64,000 nt of DNA, taken from NCBI RefSeq assembly GCF_000473045.1, contig NZ_AXAY01000002.1:248001-312000 (forward strand), read 5' to 3'. Numbering within the stretch: the first letter of the stretch is position 1; the number at the start of each line of letters is the position of its first letter. The notes under the pieces were generated by a model. It was not told the origin of the DNA. It made no database searches and worked only from the letters and a program-made list of their open reading frames with translations. Positions 1-8,254 of the stretch are shown here, piece by piece. The position numbers and the translations under genes are program-made. The DNA is from Bradyrhizobium sp. WSM3983 (GTDB lineage Bacteria > Pseudomonadota > Alphaproteobacteria > Rhizobiales > Xanthobacteraceae).

Positions 1-529
1 AGGCCATCACGCCGTCGGTGTTGCCGACATAGAAGGTGTCGCCGACCAGCGCCATGCCGAACGGCTGGCTGAGGTTCTCCATGAAGGCGCCGCGGACTTC
101 GGCGGCGCCGTCGCCGTCCTTGTCGCGAAGCAGCGTGATGCGGTTGGCGGACTCGCCTAGCGCCGCGGCACGCCGCATCGTTGCCTGCATGGCGTAGTGG
201 AACACCGATCTCGGCGCTCCCGCGATTTGCGTTGCTTCCGCGATCAGCACGTCGCCATTGGGCAGCACCTCGATCCAGCGCGGATGGTCGAGGCCGGTTG
301 CGAACGCGTTGACCTTGAGCCCCGGCGCGACCGTCGGCTTCTGCCCCTCGCTCCAGCCCCTGGCTGTCGGCATCTTCAAAGTCGGCAGCGCGCCTTGCGG
401 CTTCGCTTCGGGAATCGCCGGCGCCTGGCCCCAGGCCGGCGCGGGCGTGGTGCCTGACAGCTTGCGCCATTGCAGCGCGATGCCGCCGACGAACGCGACG
501 AACTGCGCAAAGATGCTGGAAAATGTCAT
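1..529 (-). CDS. Sorbosone dehydrogenase-like (PQQ-type sugar dehydrogenase), N-terminal part, runs off window
   Basis: The minus strand from an ATG at 529 reads open to the window edge, about 176 codons. After a hydrophobic N-terminus (MTFSSIFAQFVAFVGGIAL) comes a linker, then LDHPRWIEVLPNGDVLIAEA and NRITLLRDKDGDG. These are the first blades of the beta-propeller of soluble glucose/sorbosone dehydrogenases, which oxidise sugars or aldehydes in the periplasm, usually with PQQ. AGGGGA lies six bases before the ATG, which supports the start. The C-terminal part with most cofactor contacts is outside the window, so substrate and cofactor are inferred from the family only. The gene is the leftmost of the minus-strand block, with no partner visible on this side. 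Confidence 0.75.
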   Translation of the reverse strand, partial: MTFSSIFAQFVAFVGGIALQWRKLSGTTPAPAWGQAPAIPEAKPQGALPTLKMPTARGWSEGQKPTVAPGLKVNAFATGLDHPRWIEVLPNGDVLIAEATQIAGAPRSVFHYAMQATMRRAAALGESANRITLLRDKDGDGAAEVRGAFMENLSQPFGMALVGDTFYVGNTDGVMA

Positions 530-601
530 GAAAATCCCCTGTCGAACCTGCGGCACTGTCCAACGTCGGATCGCCCGAAGCCCCGCGCGGGCTCAGGCGT
601 G

Positions 602-627
602 ATCGTCGACCTCTCCAGATCGACGAT
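602..627. promoter_or_regulatory. 8+8 bp inverted repeat upstream of the sugar dehydrogenase
   Basis: ATCGTCGA (602-609) and TCGACGAT (620-627) are perfect inverted arms around a 10-bp spacer, about 75 bp upstream of the minus-strand start at 529. Position and symmetry suit an operator, but no regulator gene is adjacent. The rest of 530-959 holds no convincing gene; it contains this site and the palindromic repeat at 791-898. Confidence 0.3.
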
Positions 628-790
628 GGAATGCCGTCGTGCCTTTTGCGCGCGCATCCAACTGGGTAGTGGTCAAAAGGTCAACATGCGCGGGCCAGCA
701 TCGGGCCGTTATGGCGGCCGCAAATGGCAGCACGCCGAATTTGCATGGCAAGGATGCAGGCGGCAGAGCGCACACTGCTTCTCCAACGTC

Positions 791-898
791 GTCCTGGCGA
801 AGGCCAGGACCCATACCGCGGAATCTATCGGTGATGAGCGATAGGAGCACCGGCCGACCAGTTGTCCCTGGGGTTATGGGTCCTGGCCTTTGCCAGGA
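791..898. repeat. Interspersed palindromic repeat (GTCCTGGC...GCCAGGA type)
   Basis: The left arm GTCCTGGCGAAGGCCAGGAC followed by CCATA (791-815) is mirrored by TATGGG TCCTGGCCTTTGCCAGGA (875-898), with one or two mismatches and about 60 bp between. It looks like one of the short palindromic elements common between genes in Bradyrhizobium. It lies between the 3' end of the methyltransferase gene and the sugar dehydrogenase promoter region, with no coding potential of its own. Confidence 0.6.
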
Positions 899-959
899 AG
901 ACACCAGAGGATGTGGCCGCTTGCTAGGCTCTCAATAACAGCGAAGCGCTCGCCCGCCA

Positions 960-1586
960 TCACCGCGGCGACAGGAACGGGATGATCATCGGCACGCGGC
1001 GGCAATAGGCGCCGTAGGCGTCCTCGCCGAGCTCTTTCGACAAAAACACCTCTTCCATCCGGCCCTTCTGCCACATGCCGAGCGAGATCAGGATGGCGCC
1101 GAGGATCGCCGTCACCGTGCCGACCGCGATGCCGGTGACCAGCATGCCAAGGATCAGACCGGTGTAGATCGGATGCCGCACGATGCCGTACGGGCCGGTG
1201 TCGATGACGCGGTGGTCTTCCTTGTGGGTGATCGTGTTGGACCAGAATTGGCCGAGATGCAGCCGGCCCCACCAGGTGAACGAAATGCCGGCGAGCACGA
1301 TCAAGGCCGCGACGTAGACGGCGGTATTGCTGAACACCCAGAGCGGCTTCTCGCCGAGAATCTCCGCCGTCCACGGCGTGAACAGGATGCCGCCGACCAG
1401 GATCGGGATGCGATAGCGGCCGGACTCCAGCGTCATCACCTGCTTCTGGGTGCGGCCCTGCCAGAACGAAGCGCCGACCCAGCTGGCGAGCCAGGCGAGC
1501 CAGATCAGGGCGAGCAGCTGCGTCGGCCAGGTCGTGGTCCAGCCGCCCCAGGCGACAGAGAGAAGCTTGCTGAAATCGAAGGACAT
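960..1586 (-). CDS. Isoprenylcysteine carboxyl methyltransferase-family membrane protein
   Basis: 208 residues with four to five hydrophobic segments. The C-terminal half contains HRVIDTGPYGIVRHPIYTG, the SAM-binding signature (GPY..VRHP.Y.G) of ICMT/PEMT-type membrane methyltransferases, followed by a second pair of membrane helices and a cluster EELGEDAY-like (LSKELGEDAYGAYCRRVP). Bacterial members methylate small lipophilic or isoprenoid substrates; the substrate here cannot be told. The gene lies 30 bp downstream of an SDR epimerase on the same strand, so the two are probably cotranscribed and may modify the same lipid. Confidence 0.75.
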   Translation of the reverse strand: MSFDFSKLLSVAWGGWTTTWPTQLLALIWLAWLASWVGASFWQGRTQKQVMTLESGRYRIPILVGGILFTPWTAEILGEKPLWVFSNTAVYVAALIVLAGISFTWWGRLHLGQFWSNTITHKEDHRVIDTGPYGIVRHPIYTGLILGMLVTGIAVGTVTAILGAILISLGMWQKGRMEEVFLSKELGEDAYGAYCRRVPMIIPFLSPR

Positions 1587-1616
1587 GCGGAAAGGTTCTT
1601 TGGGTTGGGGAGCAGA

Positions 1617-2648
1617 TCAGCTCGCGCGCGACGACAGCGCGTGATGCTCGATGGCATTGGACGCGGCCTGGCCGCCGCGGGCGAGCAGATGGGTGATGGT
1701 TTCGCGCAGCACCGGCTCGATCGCGCGCGGTGCATAGCCGAGCTCGTTACGGGCCTTGCCGATTGAAAGGTCGCTCGCGGCAAGCGCGATGCGCACGCCC
1801 TCGGCGGTGCCGTTGGGCGGACGGTGGGTGATGCGATCGGAGATCGATTCCAGCATGATGGCGGAGAGCTCGGCAATCTTGCCGGGAACGACGACCGGAT
1901 ATTGCCGCCGTCCGCTCATCGCCGACATCATCCGCAGGATCTGGCCGAGCCTGACGCAATCGCCGCCGAGGATGTAGCGCTGGCCGATGCGGCCGCGCTC
2001 CATCGTCAGCACCAGGCCCATGGCGACGTCGCGGACGTCGACGAGGTTGACCAGGAAGTTGAGATGCGGCTGCACCTTCTTCTGCAGGAAGTACCACAGC
2101 ATTGCGGTGGGCGGCGTCAGATTGTGGTCGGCGGCACCGATCGGCATGGTCGGCGTGCCGATCACGAGTGGGAAGCCTGCGGCGGCTGCCTTCGCGGCGT
2201 GATGCTCGGCGAGCGACTTCGACCGCGTATAGGCGCCGGGCATCGCGTCGGCCGGCTGCAGCGCCTCCTCGGCGGCAACGCCGTTGAGGTTTGCATAAGG
2301 AAACAGGATCGATTCCGTCGAGCAGTGCAGGAAGCGCGACACACCGCGCTTCATCGCAGCCGCAAGCACGACCTCGGTGCCGCGGAAATTGACGTCGTGG
2401 AAGTCCCGCTTGTTGGCGACCCACATGCCGGGGAGGCCGGCGAGATGATAGATCTGATCGACTCCCGAAAGCGCGGCATCGACCGCGGCACTGTCCAGCA
2501 CCGAGCCGTGTACATACTCAACATCCGCGTTCGCGGCGGCCGGCGGCTGGACGTCGAGAACACGCACCCGCTGCCCACGGGCGCGGACCGCTTCGACGAG
2601 ATGATGTCCGATGAAACCGCTGCCACCGGTAACCAGTACGAGAGTCAT
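1617..2648 (-). CDS. NAD(P)-dependent epimerase/dehydratase (extended SDR)
   Basis: 343 residues. The N-terminus TGGSGFIGHHL is the GxxGxxG dinucleotide-binding turn of extended short-chain dehydrogenases, and D33-like acidic residue follows beta-2 (VLDVQPP). The catalytic Tyr-Lys pair is seen in AYTRSKSLAEH (YxxxK), preceded by the Ser region HCSTESI. The closest families are NAD-dependent epimerase/dehydratases and 3-beta-hydroxysteroid dehydrogenase-like enzymes acting on sterol, hopanoid or sugar substrates. Neighbouring ICMT-like and Mpo1-like membrane proteins suggest a lipid role, but this is inference. Start is an ATG at 2648; no strong Shine-Dalgarno is visible. Confidence 0.8.
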   Translation of the reverse strand: MTLVLVTGGSGFIGHHLVEAVRARGQRVRVLDVQPPAAANADVEYVHGSVLDSAAVDAALSGVDQIYHLAGLPGMWVANKRDFHDVNFRGTEVVLAAAMKRGVSRFLHCSTESILFPYANLNGVAAEEALQPADAMPGAYTRSKSLAEHHAAKAAAAGFPLVIGTPTMPIGAADHNLTPPTAMLWYFLQKKVQPHLNFLVNLVDVRDVAMGLVLTMERGRIGQRYILGGDCVRLGQILRMMSAMSGRRQYPVVVPGKIAELSAIMLESISDRITHRPPNGTAEGVRIALAASDLSIGKARNELGYAPRAIEPVLRETITHLLARGGQAASNAIEHHALSSRAS

Positions 2649-2680
2649 GAAGTAGGTTTTGCTGTTCCGCTTCGAGAAAG

Positions 2681-3199
2681 CTATCGGGTTGAAAGGGAGT
2701 TCGTCGGAAGAGGCGCGAGAATCGCGGCAAGGTCACGACGAAAACCCAGTGCAATGAATAATTTTGCCATGACGAACATCGGTCCAAGCAGGAAATGCGT
2801 GGGGTGGTCGACCATCGACGGCTGCCGCTCCTCGAACGCCTTGTGGCCGACGATCTGCGACGCGACGCCAAGCCCGATCAGCACCGCAAAAATCGACCAC
2901 ATCATGGCGGTCGAGACCTGATTGCCGATGGCGGTTGCGACCGAAAGCAGCACGATCATCGACGCGAGGATGCCGAGCCCGACCCCGGCGTCCAGCATCA
3001 GCCAGTATACCAGGACCGGCAGCGCCAAAATCACCGCCAGGCTGACCTCGACCCCGAACACGGGAAACGCGACCCGCGTCAGCGGCAGCGTCGCGCCGGT
3101 GAAGAGCAGGAGAATGCCGACCACATGCATCGCGCAATTCCAGGGATCGCGATGGTATTCGACATAATCGGCCAGTTGGCGTTGAAAATAGCCAGCCAT
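2681..3199 (-). CDS. Mpo1-like / DUF962 membrane protein
   Basis: 172 residues from the ATG at 3199 (the open frame continues upstream, but residues before MAGYFQ look non-coding). Four hydrophobic stretches follow an N-terminal YVEYHRDPWNCAMHVVG. The loop SQIVGHKAFEERQPSMVDHP matches the conserved His-containing motif of the DUF962/YGL010w family. Its yeast member Mpo1 is a dioxygenase that alpha-oxidises 2-hydroxy fatty acids with Fe2+; the conserved histidines of both motifs are present. The gene ends 32 bp upstream of the SDR epimerase on the same strand, so a three-gene lipid-related operon (this gene, SDR, ICMT-like) is plausible. Confidence 0.75.
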   Translation of the reverse strand: MAGYFQRQLADYVEYHRDPWNCAMHVVGILLLFTGATLPLTRVAFPVFGVEVSLAVILALPVLVYWLMLDAGVGLGILASMIVLLSVATAIGNQVSTAMMWSIFAVLIGLGVASQIVGHKAFEERQPSMVDHPTHFLLGPMFVMAKLFIALGFRRDLAAILAPLPTNSLSTR

Positions 3200-3358
3200 C
3201 TCGGTCTCGCGCGGCACGGGGTCGGGGAAGGGCGAAGACAGCCTATAGCACCGGATAGGGCAGTGCACAAACCGGCGCTATTGTCGCGCAAGACCGTGCT
3301 GTCGCGCTGTGAGACAGGTCACAAAATAGTCAAGACTTCAACGGGTTCCGCCGTGCGC

Positions 3359-4054
3359 TCAGTGCTTCTTGGCGGGCTTTTTCGCCGCAGGCGCAGGGGC
3401 TGCGGTGGGATGTGGAGGCACCGCATCGGGCACTTTGGCAAAGGTCAGGATTTGCAACTGGCCGTTGACCGCCGAGGTCGGCTTGGCGCGGTCGAGGAAC
3501 TGTTCCTCGCCGAGACCGATCGGCTGGAGGCGCTTGGTCGAAATCTTGAACGTGTTCACCAGCACGTCACGGATCGCATCCGCCCGGCGCTGGCTCAGGA
3601 TCGCGTTGGCCTCGCGCGTCTTCTGATTGGACTCGACGTGGCCGACGATCAGGAACGTGTAGGGCAGCAGCGAGGCGTGAACCATTGCGTCGGCGATCCG
3701 GCCGACGGTCTGGTAGGAGTCCGGCTGAATGATCGGCGTGTCGGCGTCGAACTGGATCTGGGCGTTGAAGGCGGGCAGCTTGGCCAGATCGGGCGCGATC
3801 AGCGGCCGGTTCACCGGACCCGGATCGTTCTTGATCCTGGCCTTGGCCCGCTCCATCACCTGCTGTTTCAGCGCAGGCATGTCGACCTCGGGGGGCTCTT
3901 CGAAATGGTTGAGTTTGCCGACGATGTCGTCGCGGGTCGGCGCCGTCTGCGCGCCGGCCGCGCCTGCGAGCAGAGCGAGGCCAAGAGCGCTACCAAGAGC
4001 ACTACCAAGAGCAAAACCGATTCCGGCGGTGATGTGCCCGGTTGCGCGCATCAT
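3359..4054 (-). CDS. Exported OmpA-family protein
   Basis: 231 residues. A signal peptide (MMRATGHITAGIGFALGSALG...AGAAGAQ) is followed by a region ending in an OmpA/MotB-type domain: IQFDADTPIIQPDSYQTVGRIADAM, then LIVGHVESNQKTREANAILSQRRADAIRDVLV. The last stretch is the usual peptidoglycan-binding pattern (GH..S.......N..LS..RA..V). The C-terminus is a Lys/Ala/Pro-rich tail. ATG 4054 overlaps the TGA of the upstream Cys-rich gene (ATGA), which points to translational coupling. The two were therefore probably made together in the periplasm; a link between envelope and peptidoglycan is the likely role, inferred from the family. Confidence 0.75.
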   Translation of the reverse strand: MMRATGHITAGIGFALGSALGSALGLALLAGAAGAQTAPTRDDIVGKLNHFEEPPEVDMPALKQQVMERAKARIKNDPGPVNRPLIAPDLAKLPAFNAQIQFDADTPIIQPDSYQTVGRIADAMVHASLLPYTFLIVGHVESNQKTREANAILSQRRADAIRDVLVNTFKISTKRLQPIGLGEEQFLDRAKPTSAVNGQLQILTFAKVPDAVPPHPTAAPAPAAKKPAKKH

Positions 4055-4467
4055 CGATACCCCGCGTCGTCGACGGCCTTCAGGCAGTTGTTGCTGATGC
4101 CCTTGGGCGTCGAGGTCAGGCAGGGGATCGACTTGCTGGTCTCCTTGGTCGAGCCGCCGCAGACCTTGACGATCTCGCGCTGGCAGGCGTTGGCCACCGT
4201 GACCCGGGCGGCGACGCGCTTCTGGATCGCATCGAACGCCGTGAGGTAGTTGCTCTGGCACTGCTGGGAGAGCACGTCCCGGTTGCGGGACAGGCACTCC
4301 TTCAGGCGGGTGGAGTCCGGATTGACGCCGCGGCAATTGGCGACGATTTCCGCACCGCAACTCTTGGCCAGCAGTCCGATCGAATCGCCAAAGCTCATGG
4401 TCTCCGCCGTCGCAAGCGACGGCATCCCCAATGCAAGCACGATCAGTGTGATGGAGCCCCGGACCAT
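4051..4467 (-). CDS. Exported cysteine-rich protein (GLG1/FGFR Cys-rich repeat type)
   Basis: 138 residues from ATG 4467, chosen because MVRGSITLIVLALGMPSLATA makes a complete signal peptide; a TTG at 4503 in frame would put twelve residues in front of it. The mature part has eight cysteines in a repeating C-x(7)-C...C-x(10)-C pattern (CGAEIVANCRG, CLSRNRDVLSQQC, CQREIVKVCGG), like Cys-rich GLG1 repeats found in small periplasmic alphaproteobacterial proteins. Function is unknown. Its stop overlaps the start of the OmpA-type gene, so the pair is likely coupled. Disulfide formation in the periplasm is expected. Confidence 0.65.
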   Translation of the reverse strand: MVRGSITLIVLALGMPSLATAETMSFGDSIGLLAKSCGAEIVANCRGVNPDSTRLKECLSRNRDVLSQQCQSNYLTAFDAIQKRVAARVTVANACQREIVKVCGGSTKETSKSIPCLTSTPKGISNNCLKAVDDAGYR

Positions 4468-4684
4468 GGGTGCATCTGATACGGGGAAGTTCGCTATGGT
4501 CAAGAGCTGTTCGCCCCAGAACTGTCGAGAGTCCGGCCAGTGCGGCGAACAGTCCTCACTCCGCAGCGTGGGCGCGGGTAGGCAATTCGATCAGGGCGAC
4601 CATGTAATTCTTGAGGTCCTCGGCAACCTCCGGATCGGCCCTGAGTTCGGTCAGCGTCCTAGGTGTGGTCTCTCATGCCGTGCC

Positions 4685-7237
4685 TCACGCCCGCTGCACA
4701 AAGCTATCCACGACCTTCTTCTCGCCGGCCTTGTCGAAGGCGATGGTGAGCTTGTTGCCGTCGACTTTGGTGACGCGGCCGTAGCCGAATTTCTGGTGGA
4801 AGACGCGGTCGGCGAGCGAGAATTCGGAAGTGGTGCCGGTCGATTTGGCGACCAGCTCGCCCTCGATCGTCATCGGCCCGCGGCGGCGCGAGGAGAAGCT
4901 GCCGAAATCGGGCCCGGATGACGAAGAGGACGAGAAATTCGAAGCCTCTTCCTCGAAGCCGCCACGCCCGCCGCCGCCATTGCGGCCTTGTGCGTTCGCT
5001 TGGCCCCGGTTGCGATTGGCCTGCGCGCGCTGCCAGCCGGGCGTCGAATAAGTCGAGCCGAACGCCTCCATGTCGTCGAAGCGCGAGGCGCCGTAGCCGC
5101 CGGTGCCGCCCCAGGCCGAGCCGCCCTTGGATTCCGTGATCTCGACATTGGCCGCCGGCAATTCGTCGAGGAAGCGCGACGGGATCGTGGTCGACCAGGT
5201 GCCATGGATCCGGCGGTTGGTCGCAAAATAGATCTTGGCCCGGCGCCGTGCGCGGGTCAGGCCGACATGGCCGAGCCGACGCTCTTCTTCCAGGCCGGCG
5301 CGGCCCTGTTCGTCCAGCGTGCGCTGGCTCGGGAACAGGCCTTCTTCCCAGCCGGGCAGGAACACATTGTCGAATTCGAGCCCCTTGGCCGAGTGCAGCG
5401 TCATCAGCGACACAGCGTCGTCCTCGGCGCCGCCCTCGCGGTCCATCACCAGCGAGATGTGCTCGAGGAACCCTTGCAGGTTCTCGAACTCCTCCATCGA
5501 GCGCACCAGCTCTTTCAGATTCTCGAGCCGGCCCGCGGCGTCCGCCGAACGGTCCTTCTGCCACATCTCGGTGTAGCCGCTCTCGTCGAGTACGATCTGG
5601 GCGAGGTCAGTATGCGCGGTGACCTCGCGCTGGGCGCGCCAGCGGTCGAACTGGGCGACGACGTCGCGCAGACTGCCCCGCGCTTTCGGCTTCAGCTCGT
5701 CGGTTTCGACCACAGCACGCGCTGCCTCGAACAGCGGGATGCGGCGCTTGCGGGCGTGGTCGTGCAGCATCTGCACGGTGGCGTCGCCAAGGCCGCGCTT
5801 GGGCACGTTGACGATGCGCTCGAAGGCGAGATCGTCGGCCGGTGAGTTGATGACGCGCAGATAAGCCAGCGCATCGCGGATTTCGGCGCGCTCGTAGAAG
5901 CGCGGGCCGCCGATGACGCGATAGGGCAGGCCGAGCGTGACGAAGCGGTCTTCGAACTCGCGCATCTGATAGGACGCGCGCACCAGGATGGCGACCTCGT
6001 TGAGCTTCTCGCCCTGGCGCTGGATCTGCTCGATCTCCTCGCCGATGCCGCGGGCTTCCTCTTCGGAATCCCAGGAGCCGGTGACCGTGACCTTCTCGCC
6101 GTCCTGGTCCTCGGTGCGCAGCGTCTTGCCGAGCCGGCCTTCGTTGTGGGCGATCAGGTGCGATGCGGCGGCGAGGATATGGCCGGTGGAGCGGTAGTTG
6201 CGCTCGAGGCGGATGACCTTGGCGCCCGGGAAATCGTGCTCGAAGCGCAGGATGTTGTCGACCTCGGCGCCGCGCCAGCCATAGATCGACTGGTCGTCGT
6301 CGCCGACGCAGCAGATGTTTTTGGTCTTCTCCTTCTCCCCGCTCGCGGGGTCGCGACGAGCTTCGCTCGCGCTGAGAAGGTCGGGATGAGGGGGAGTCTC
6401 CAAGAGCACGGTGCTTGGGGAAGAAGACGACGGCGCCTGCGACAGCAGCCGCAGCCAGAGATACTGCGCGACGTTCGTATCCTGGTACTCGTCGACCAGG
6501 ATGAACTTGAAGCGCTGCTGGTACTGCCGGAGGATATCCGGGTGCTCGCGGAAGATGCGGATGTCTTCGAGCAGCAGATCGCCGAAATCGGCCGCGTTCA
6601 GGATCTTCAGCCGCTCCTGGTAGCTCGCATAGAGCTTGCCGCCCTTGCCATTGGCGAAGACGGCGGCTTCGCCTGATGGCACCTGCGACGGCGTCAGGCC
6701 GCGGTTCTTCCAGCCGTCGATCAGGCCGGCCAGCATGCGCGCGGGCCAGCGTTTGTCGTCGATGTTGTCGGCTTGCAGGAGCTGCTTGAGCAACCGCACC
6801 TGGTCGTCGGTGTCGAGCACGGTGAAGTTGGACTTGAGCTGCGCCAGCTCCGCATGGGTGCGCAGGATGCGGCCGCCGATGGAGTGAAAGGTGCCGAGCC
6901 ACGGCATGCCCTCGACCGCCTGTCCCAGCATCTGGCCGAGCCGGTGCTTCATCTCGCGCGCGGCCTTGTTGGTGAAAGTCACCGACAGGATCTCGGCGGG
7001 GCGGGCGCGGCCCTGACTCAGGATATGGGCGATGCGGGTGGTCAGCACGCGGGTCTTGCCGGTGCCGGCGCCGGCCAGCACCAGAACGGGGCCGTCCAGC
7101 ATCTCCACGGCGTCGCGCTGCTCCGGATTGAGCCCGGACAGGTATTTCGGGCCCACCGAGGCGCGCGCACGCGCGGCGATGCCGCCGGCTGCGGGCTGGT
7201 GGTCGGGGACGCCTGTGATTTTGCTCGGCTCGGTCAT
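4685..7237 (-). CDS. uvrD: ATP-dependent DNA helicase UvrD/PcrA with in-frame repeat insertion
   Basis: 850 residues from ATG 7237 (ATG 7246 and GTG 7255 are alternatives). Superfamily 1A helicase acting in nucleotide-excision and mismatch repair and in clearing blocked forks. Visible motifs include Walker A AGAGTGKTR (55-63), Walker B DEYQD (249-253), motif III VGDDDQSIYGWRG (from 311), RLERNYRST, and SLMTLHSAKGLEFDNVFLPGWEEGLFP with HVGLTRARRRA near the end. The C-terminus has a Gly/Asn/Ser-rich linker and a beta-rich tail (VFHQKFGYGRVTKVDGNKLTIAF), as in other PcrA proteins. Residues about 270-306, between Walker B and motif III, are an extra 37-residue block encoded by a piece of intergenic palindromic repeat. 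All core motifs remain, so the protein is probably functional. Confidence 0.93.
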   Translation of the reverse strand: MTEPSKITGVPDHQPAAGGIAARARASVGPKYLSGLNPEQRDAVEMLDGPVLVLAGAGTGKTRVLTTRIAHILSQGRARPAEILSVTFTNKAAREMKHRLGQMLGQAVEGMPWLGTFHSIGGRILRTHAELAQLKSNFTVLDTDDQVRLLKQLLQADNIDDKRWPARMLAGLIDGWKNRGLTPSQVPSGEAAVFANGKGGKLYASYQERLKILNAADFGDLLLEDIRIFREHPDILRQYQQRFKFILVDEYQDTNVAQYLWLRLLSQAPSSSSPSTVLLETPPHPDLLSASEARRDPASGEKEKTKNICCVGDDDQSIYGWRGAEVDNILRFEHDFPGAKVIRLERNYRSTGHILAAASHLIAHNEGRLGKTLRTEDQDGEKVTVTGSWDSEEEARGIGEEIEQIQRQGEKLNEVAILVRASYQMREFEDRFVTLGLPYRVIGGPRFYERAEIRDALAYLRVINSPADDLAFERIVNVPKRGLGDATVQMLHDHARKRRIPLFEAARAVVETDELKPKARGSLRDVVAQFDRWRAQREVTAHTDLAQIVLDESGYTEMWQKDRSADAAGRLENLKELVRSMEEFENLQGFLEHISLVMDREGGAEDDAVSLMTLHSAKGLEFDNVFLPGWEEGLFPSQRTLDEQGRAGLEEERRLGHVGLTRARRRAKIYFATNRRIHGTWSTTIPSRFLDELPAANVEITESKGGSAWGGTGGYGASRFDDMEAFGSTYSTPGWQRAQANRNRGQANAQGRNGGGGRGGFEEEASNFSSSSSSGPDFGSFSSRRRGPMTIEGELVAKSTGTTSEFSLADRVFHQKFGYGRVTKVDGNKLTIAFDKAGEKKVVDSFVQRA
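6320..6430. repeat. Intergenic-type repeat captured inside uvrD
   Basis: Within the coding sequence, 6331-6350 reads CCTTCTCCCCGCTCGCGGGG and 6371-6395 reads GCTGAGAAGG TCGGGATGAGGGGG. This is the layout of the CTCTCCCG/CGGGAGAG palindromic elements found between genes at 11606-11730 and 40948-41124. On the coding strand it gives a low-complexity stretch with PSSSSPSTV, PPHPDLLSASEA and ASGEKEK, peptides not expected in a helicase. The length is a multiple of three relative to the flanking motifs and no stop codon is created. Confidence 0.7.
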
Positions 7238-7377
7238 GCGAATCATTGGCCCCACGATGGCACCGCGGGGTGGTGGAAGGGGAGCCTTCTTAACAGGGAT
7301 TGGTGCCTATATGGGGCGGCGGGCAGGGGTTTTCCACGTGCGCGGCAAGCCGATTTGTTCCTGATGTCTGTGCGAAT

Positions 7378-7399
7378 TTCCGGCGGGAGACCGCCGGAA
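7378..7399. promoter_or_regulatory. 9-bp perfect hairpin between uvrD and DUF1328 gene
   Basis: TTCCGGCGG GAGA CCGCCGGAA forms a perfect 9-bp stem with a GAGA loop, in the divergent intergenic region about 90 bp before the DUF1328 start. It has no T-tract, so it is not a typical terminator. It could be an operator, a structured leader or a small palindromic repeat. Confidence 0.35.
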
Positions 7400-7487
7400 C
7401 CATTGTTCCGAGTTGGAGATTGTCTGGACAAGTGAGGCGCGTCAGCCGCGCCGATCGCAGACAGACATCAAAACAGAGGTTTTGACC

Positions 7488-7658
7488 ATGCTTGGCTGGG
7501 TTGTGACGTTTCTCGTTATCGCACTGATCGCGGGCATCCTTGGCTTTGGCGGCATCGCCGGCGCCTCGGTCGAGATCGCCAAAATCATCTTCTTCATCGC
7601 GGTCGTGCTGTTCCTGGTCTCGGCCGTGGTCGGCCTTGCCCGCGGCCGCAGGATCTAG
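7488..7658 (+). CDS. DUF1328 small membrane protein
   Basis: 56 residues from ATG 7488, preceded by AGAGG. The sequence [50 protein letters not shown] has two transmembrane helices with the GFGGIAG turn typical of the DUF1328 (YtjA-like) family; family members are about 55 residues. Members are often stress-induced, but the role is not known. It is transcribed away from uvrD and converges with the thioesterase gene, whose stop lies only two bases beyond. Confidence 0.85.
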   Translation: MLGWVVTFLVIALIAGILGFGGIAGASVEIAKIIFFIAVVLFLVSAVVGLARGRRI

Positions 7659-7660
7659 CG

Positions 7661-8167
7661 CTATCTCTTCGAGGGCATCGCCACGTTTCGGCCGATGCCC
7701 TCGGGCCGCGGCATGGCGCTGTGGGCGTGAACGACGGCCGCAATGCGCTCGCGGATGTCGGGCGGAAACGCCGCCACCTTGCGCGAGCCCATGTCCATGT
7801 GCAGCGACATGTTCTCCGAAGTGGCCGACAGCCAGCCTTCGGTACCATGCCGCAGCTCTTCGAATGTATGCAGCCGCTTGTCGTCGGCCTCGAGCAGCCA
7901 CACCAAAATCTGCACGGGATCGCCGAGGTGGATCTCACGCAAATACCGCACATGGCATTCGGCCGTGAAGGTCGAGCCGTGGCGCTCCTTCTTGTAGACC
8001 GGACCGATCCCGAGCTCGAGCCAGAACTCGTCGATCGCACGGTCGAACATCACGTTGTAATAGGCCATGTTGAGATGACCGTTATAATCGATCCATTGCG
8101 GCTCGATCTGCATGATCGAGCTGCGGAATGGCTGGGCGTTGGGCGCTGAAGCGGCAGTCTCCGGCAT
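7661..8167 (-). CDS. 4-hydroxybenzoyl-CoA-type (hot-dog) acyl-CoA thioesterase
   Basis: 168 residues. The N-terminal IDYNGHLNMAYYNVMFDRAIDEFW carries the Asp-Tyr-Asn-Gly-His-Leu signature of 4HBT hot-dog thioesterases (catalytic Asp on the central helix start), followed by TAECHVRYLREIHLGDPVQILVWLLEADDKRLHTFEEL, the beta-sheet of the fold. It should hydrolyse acyl- or aroyl-CoA to free acid and CoA in the cytoplasm. Substrate not determinable. It is divergent from the FAD oxidase gene, with 87 bp between the two starts, so the two could share a regulatory region. Confidence 0.8.
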   Translation of the reverse strand: MPETAASAPNAQPFRSSIMQIEPQWIDYNGHLNMAYYNVMFDRAIDEFWLELGIGPVYKKERHGSTFTAECHVRYLREIHLGDPVQILVWLLEADDKRLHTFEELRHGTEGWLSATSENMSLHMDMGSRKVAAFPPDIRERIAAVVHAHSAMPRPEGIGRNVAMPSKR

Positions 8168-8254
8168 GTCTCATTCCCTGGCTATGCGTCCGGTCGCTTG
8201 ACTTGACCAGTGAGATGTCCTTTGCCACGGTTTCGTCTGTCGGGAGGACTATCC

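Noticed and set aside
4504..4684. Possible short gene on the minus strand (RTLTELRADPEVAEDLKNYMVALIELPTRAHAAE)
   Set aside because: The composition looks protein-like, but there is no start codon with a ribosome site and an upstream stop closes the frame. It may be a remnant; not annotated.
7396..7420. GGAAC near 7396 as an EcfG (general stress) promoter for DUF1328
   Set aside because: No CGTT-like -10 element at 16-17 bp; the GGAAC is part of the hairpin arm.
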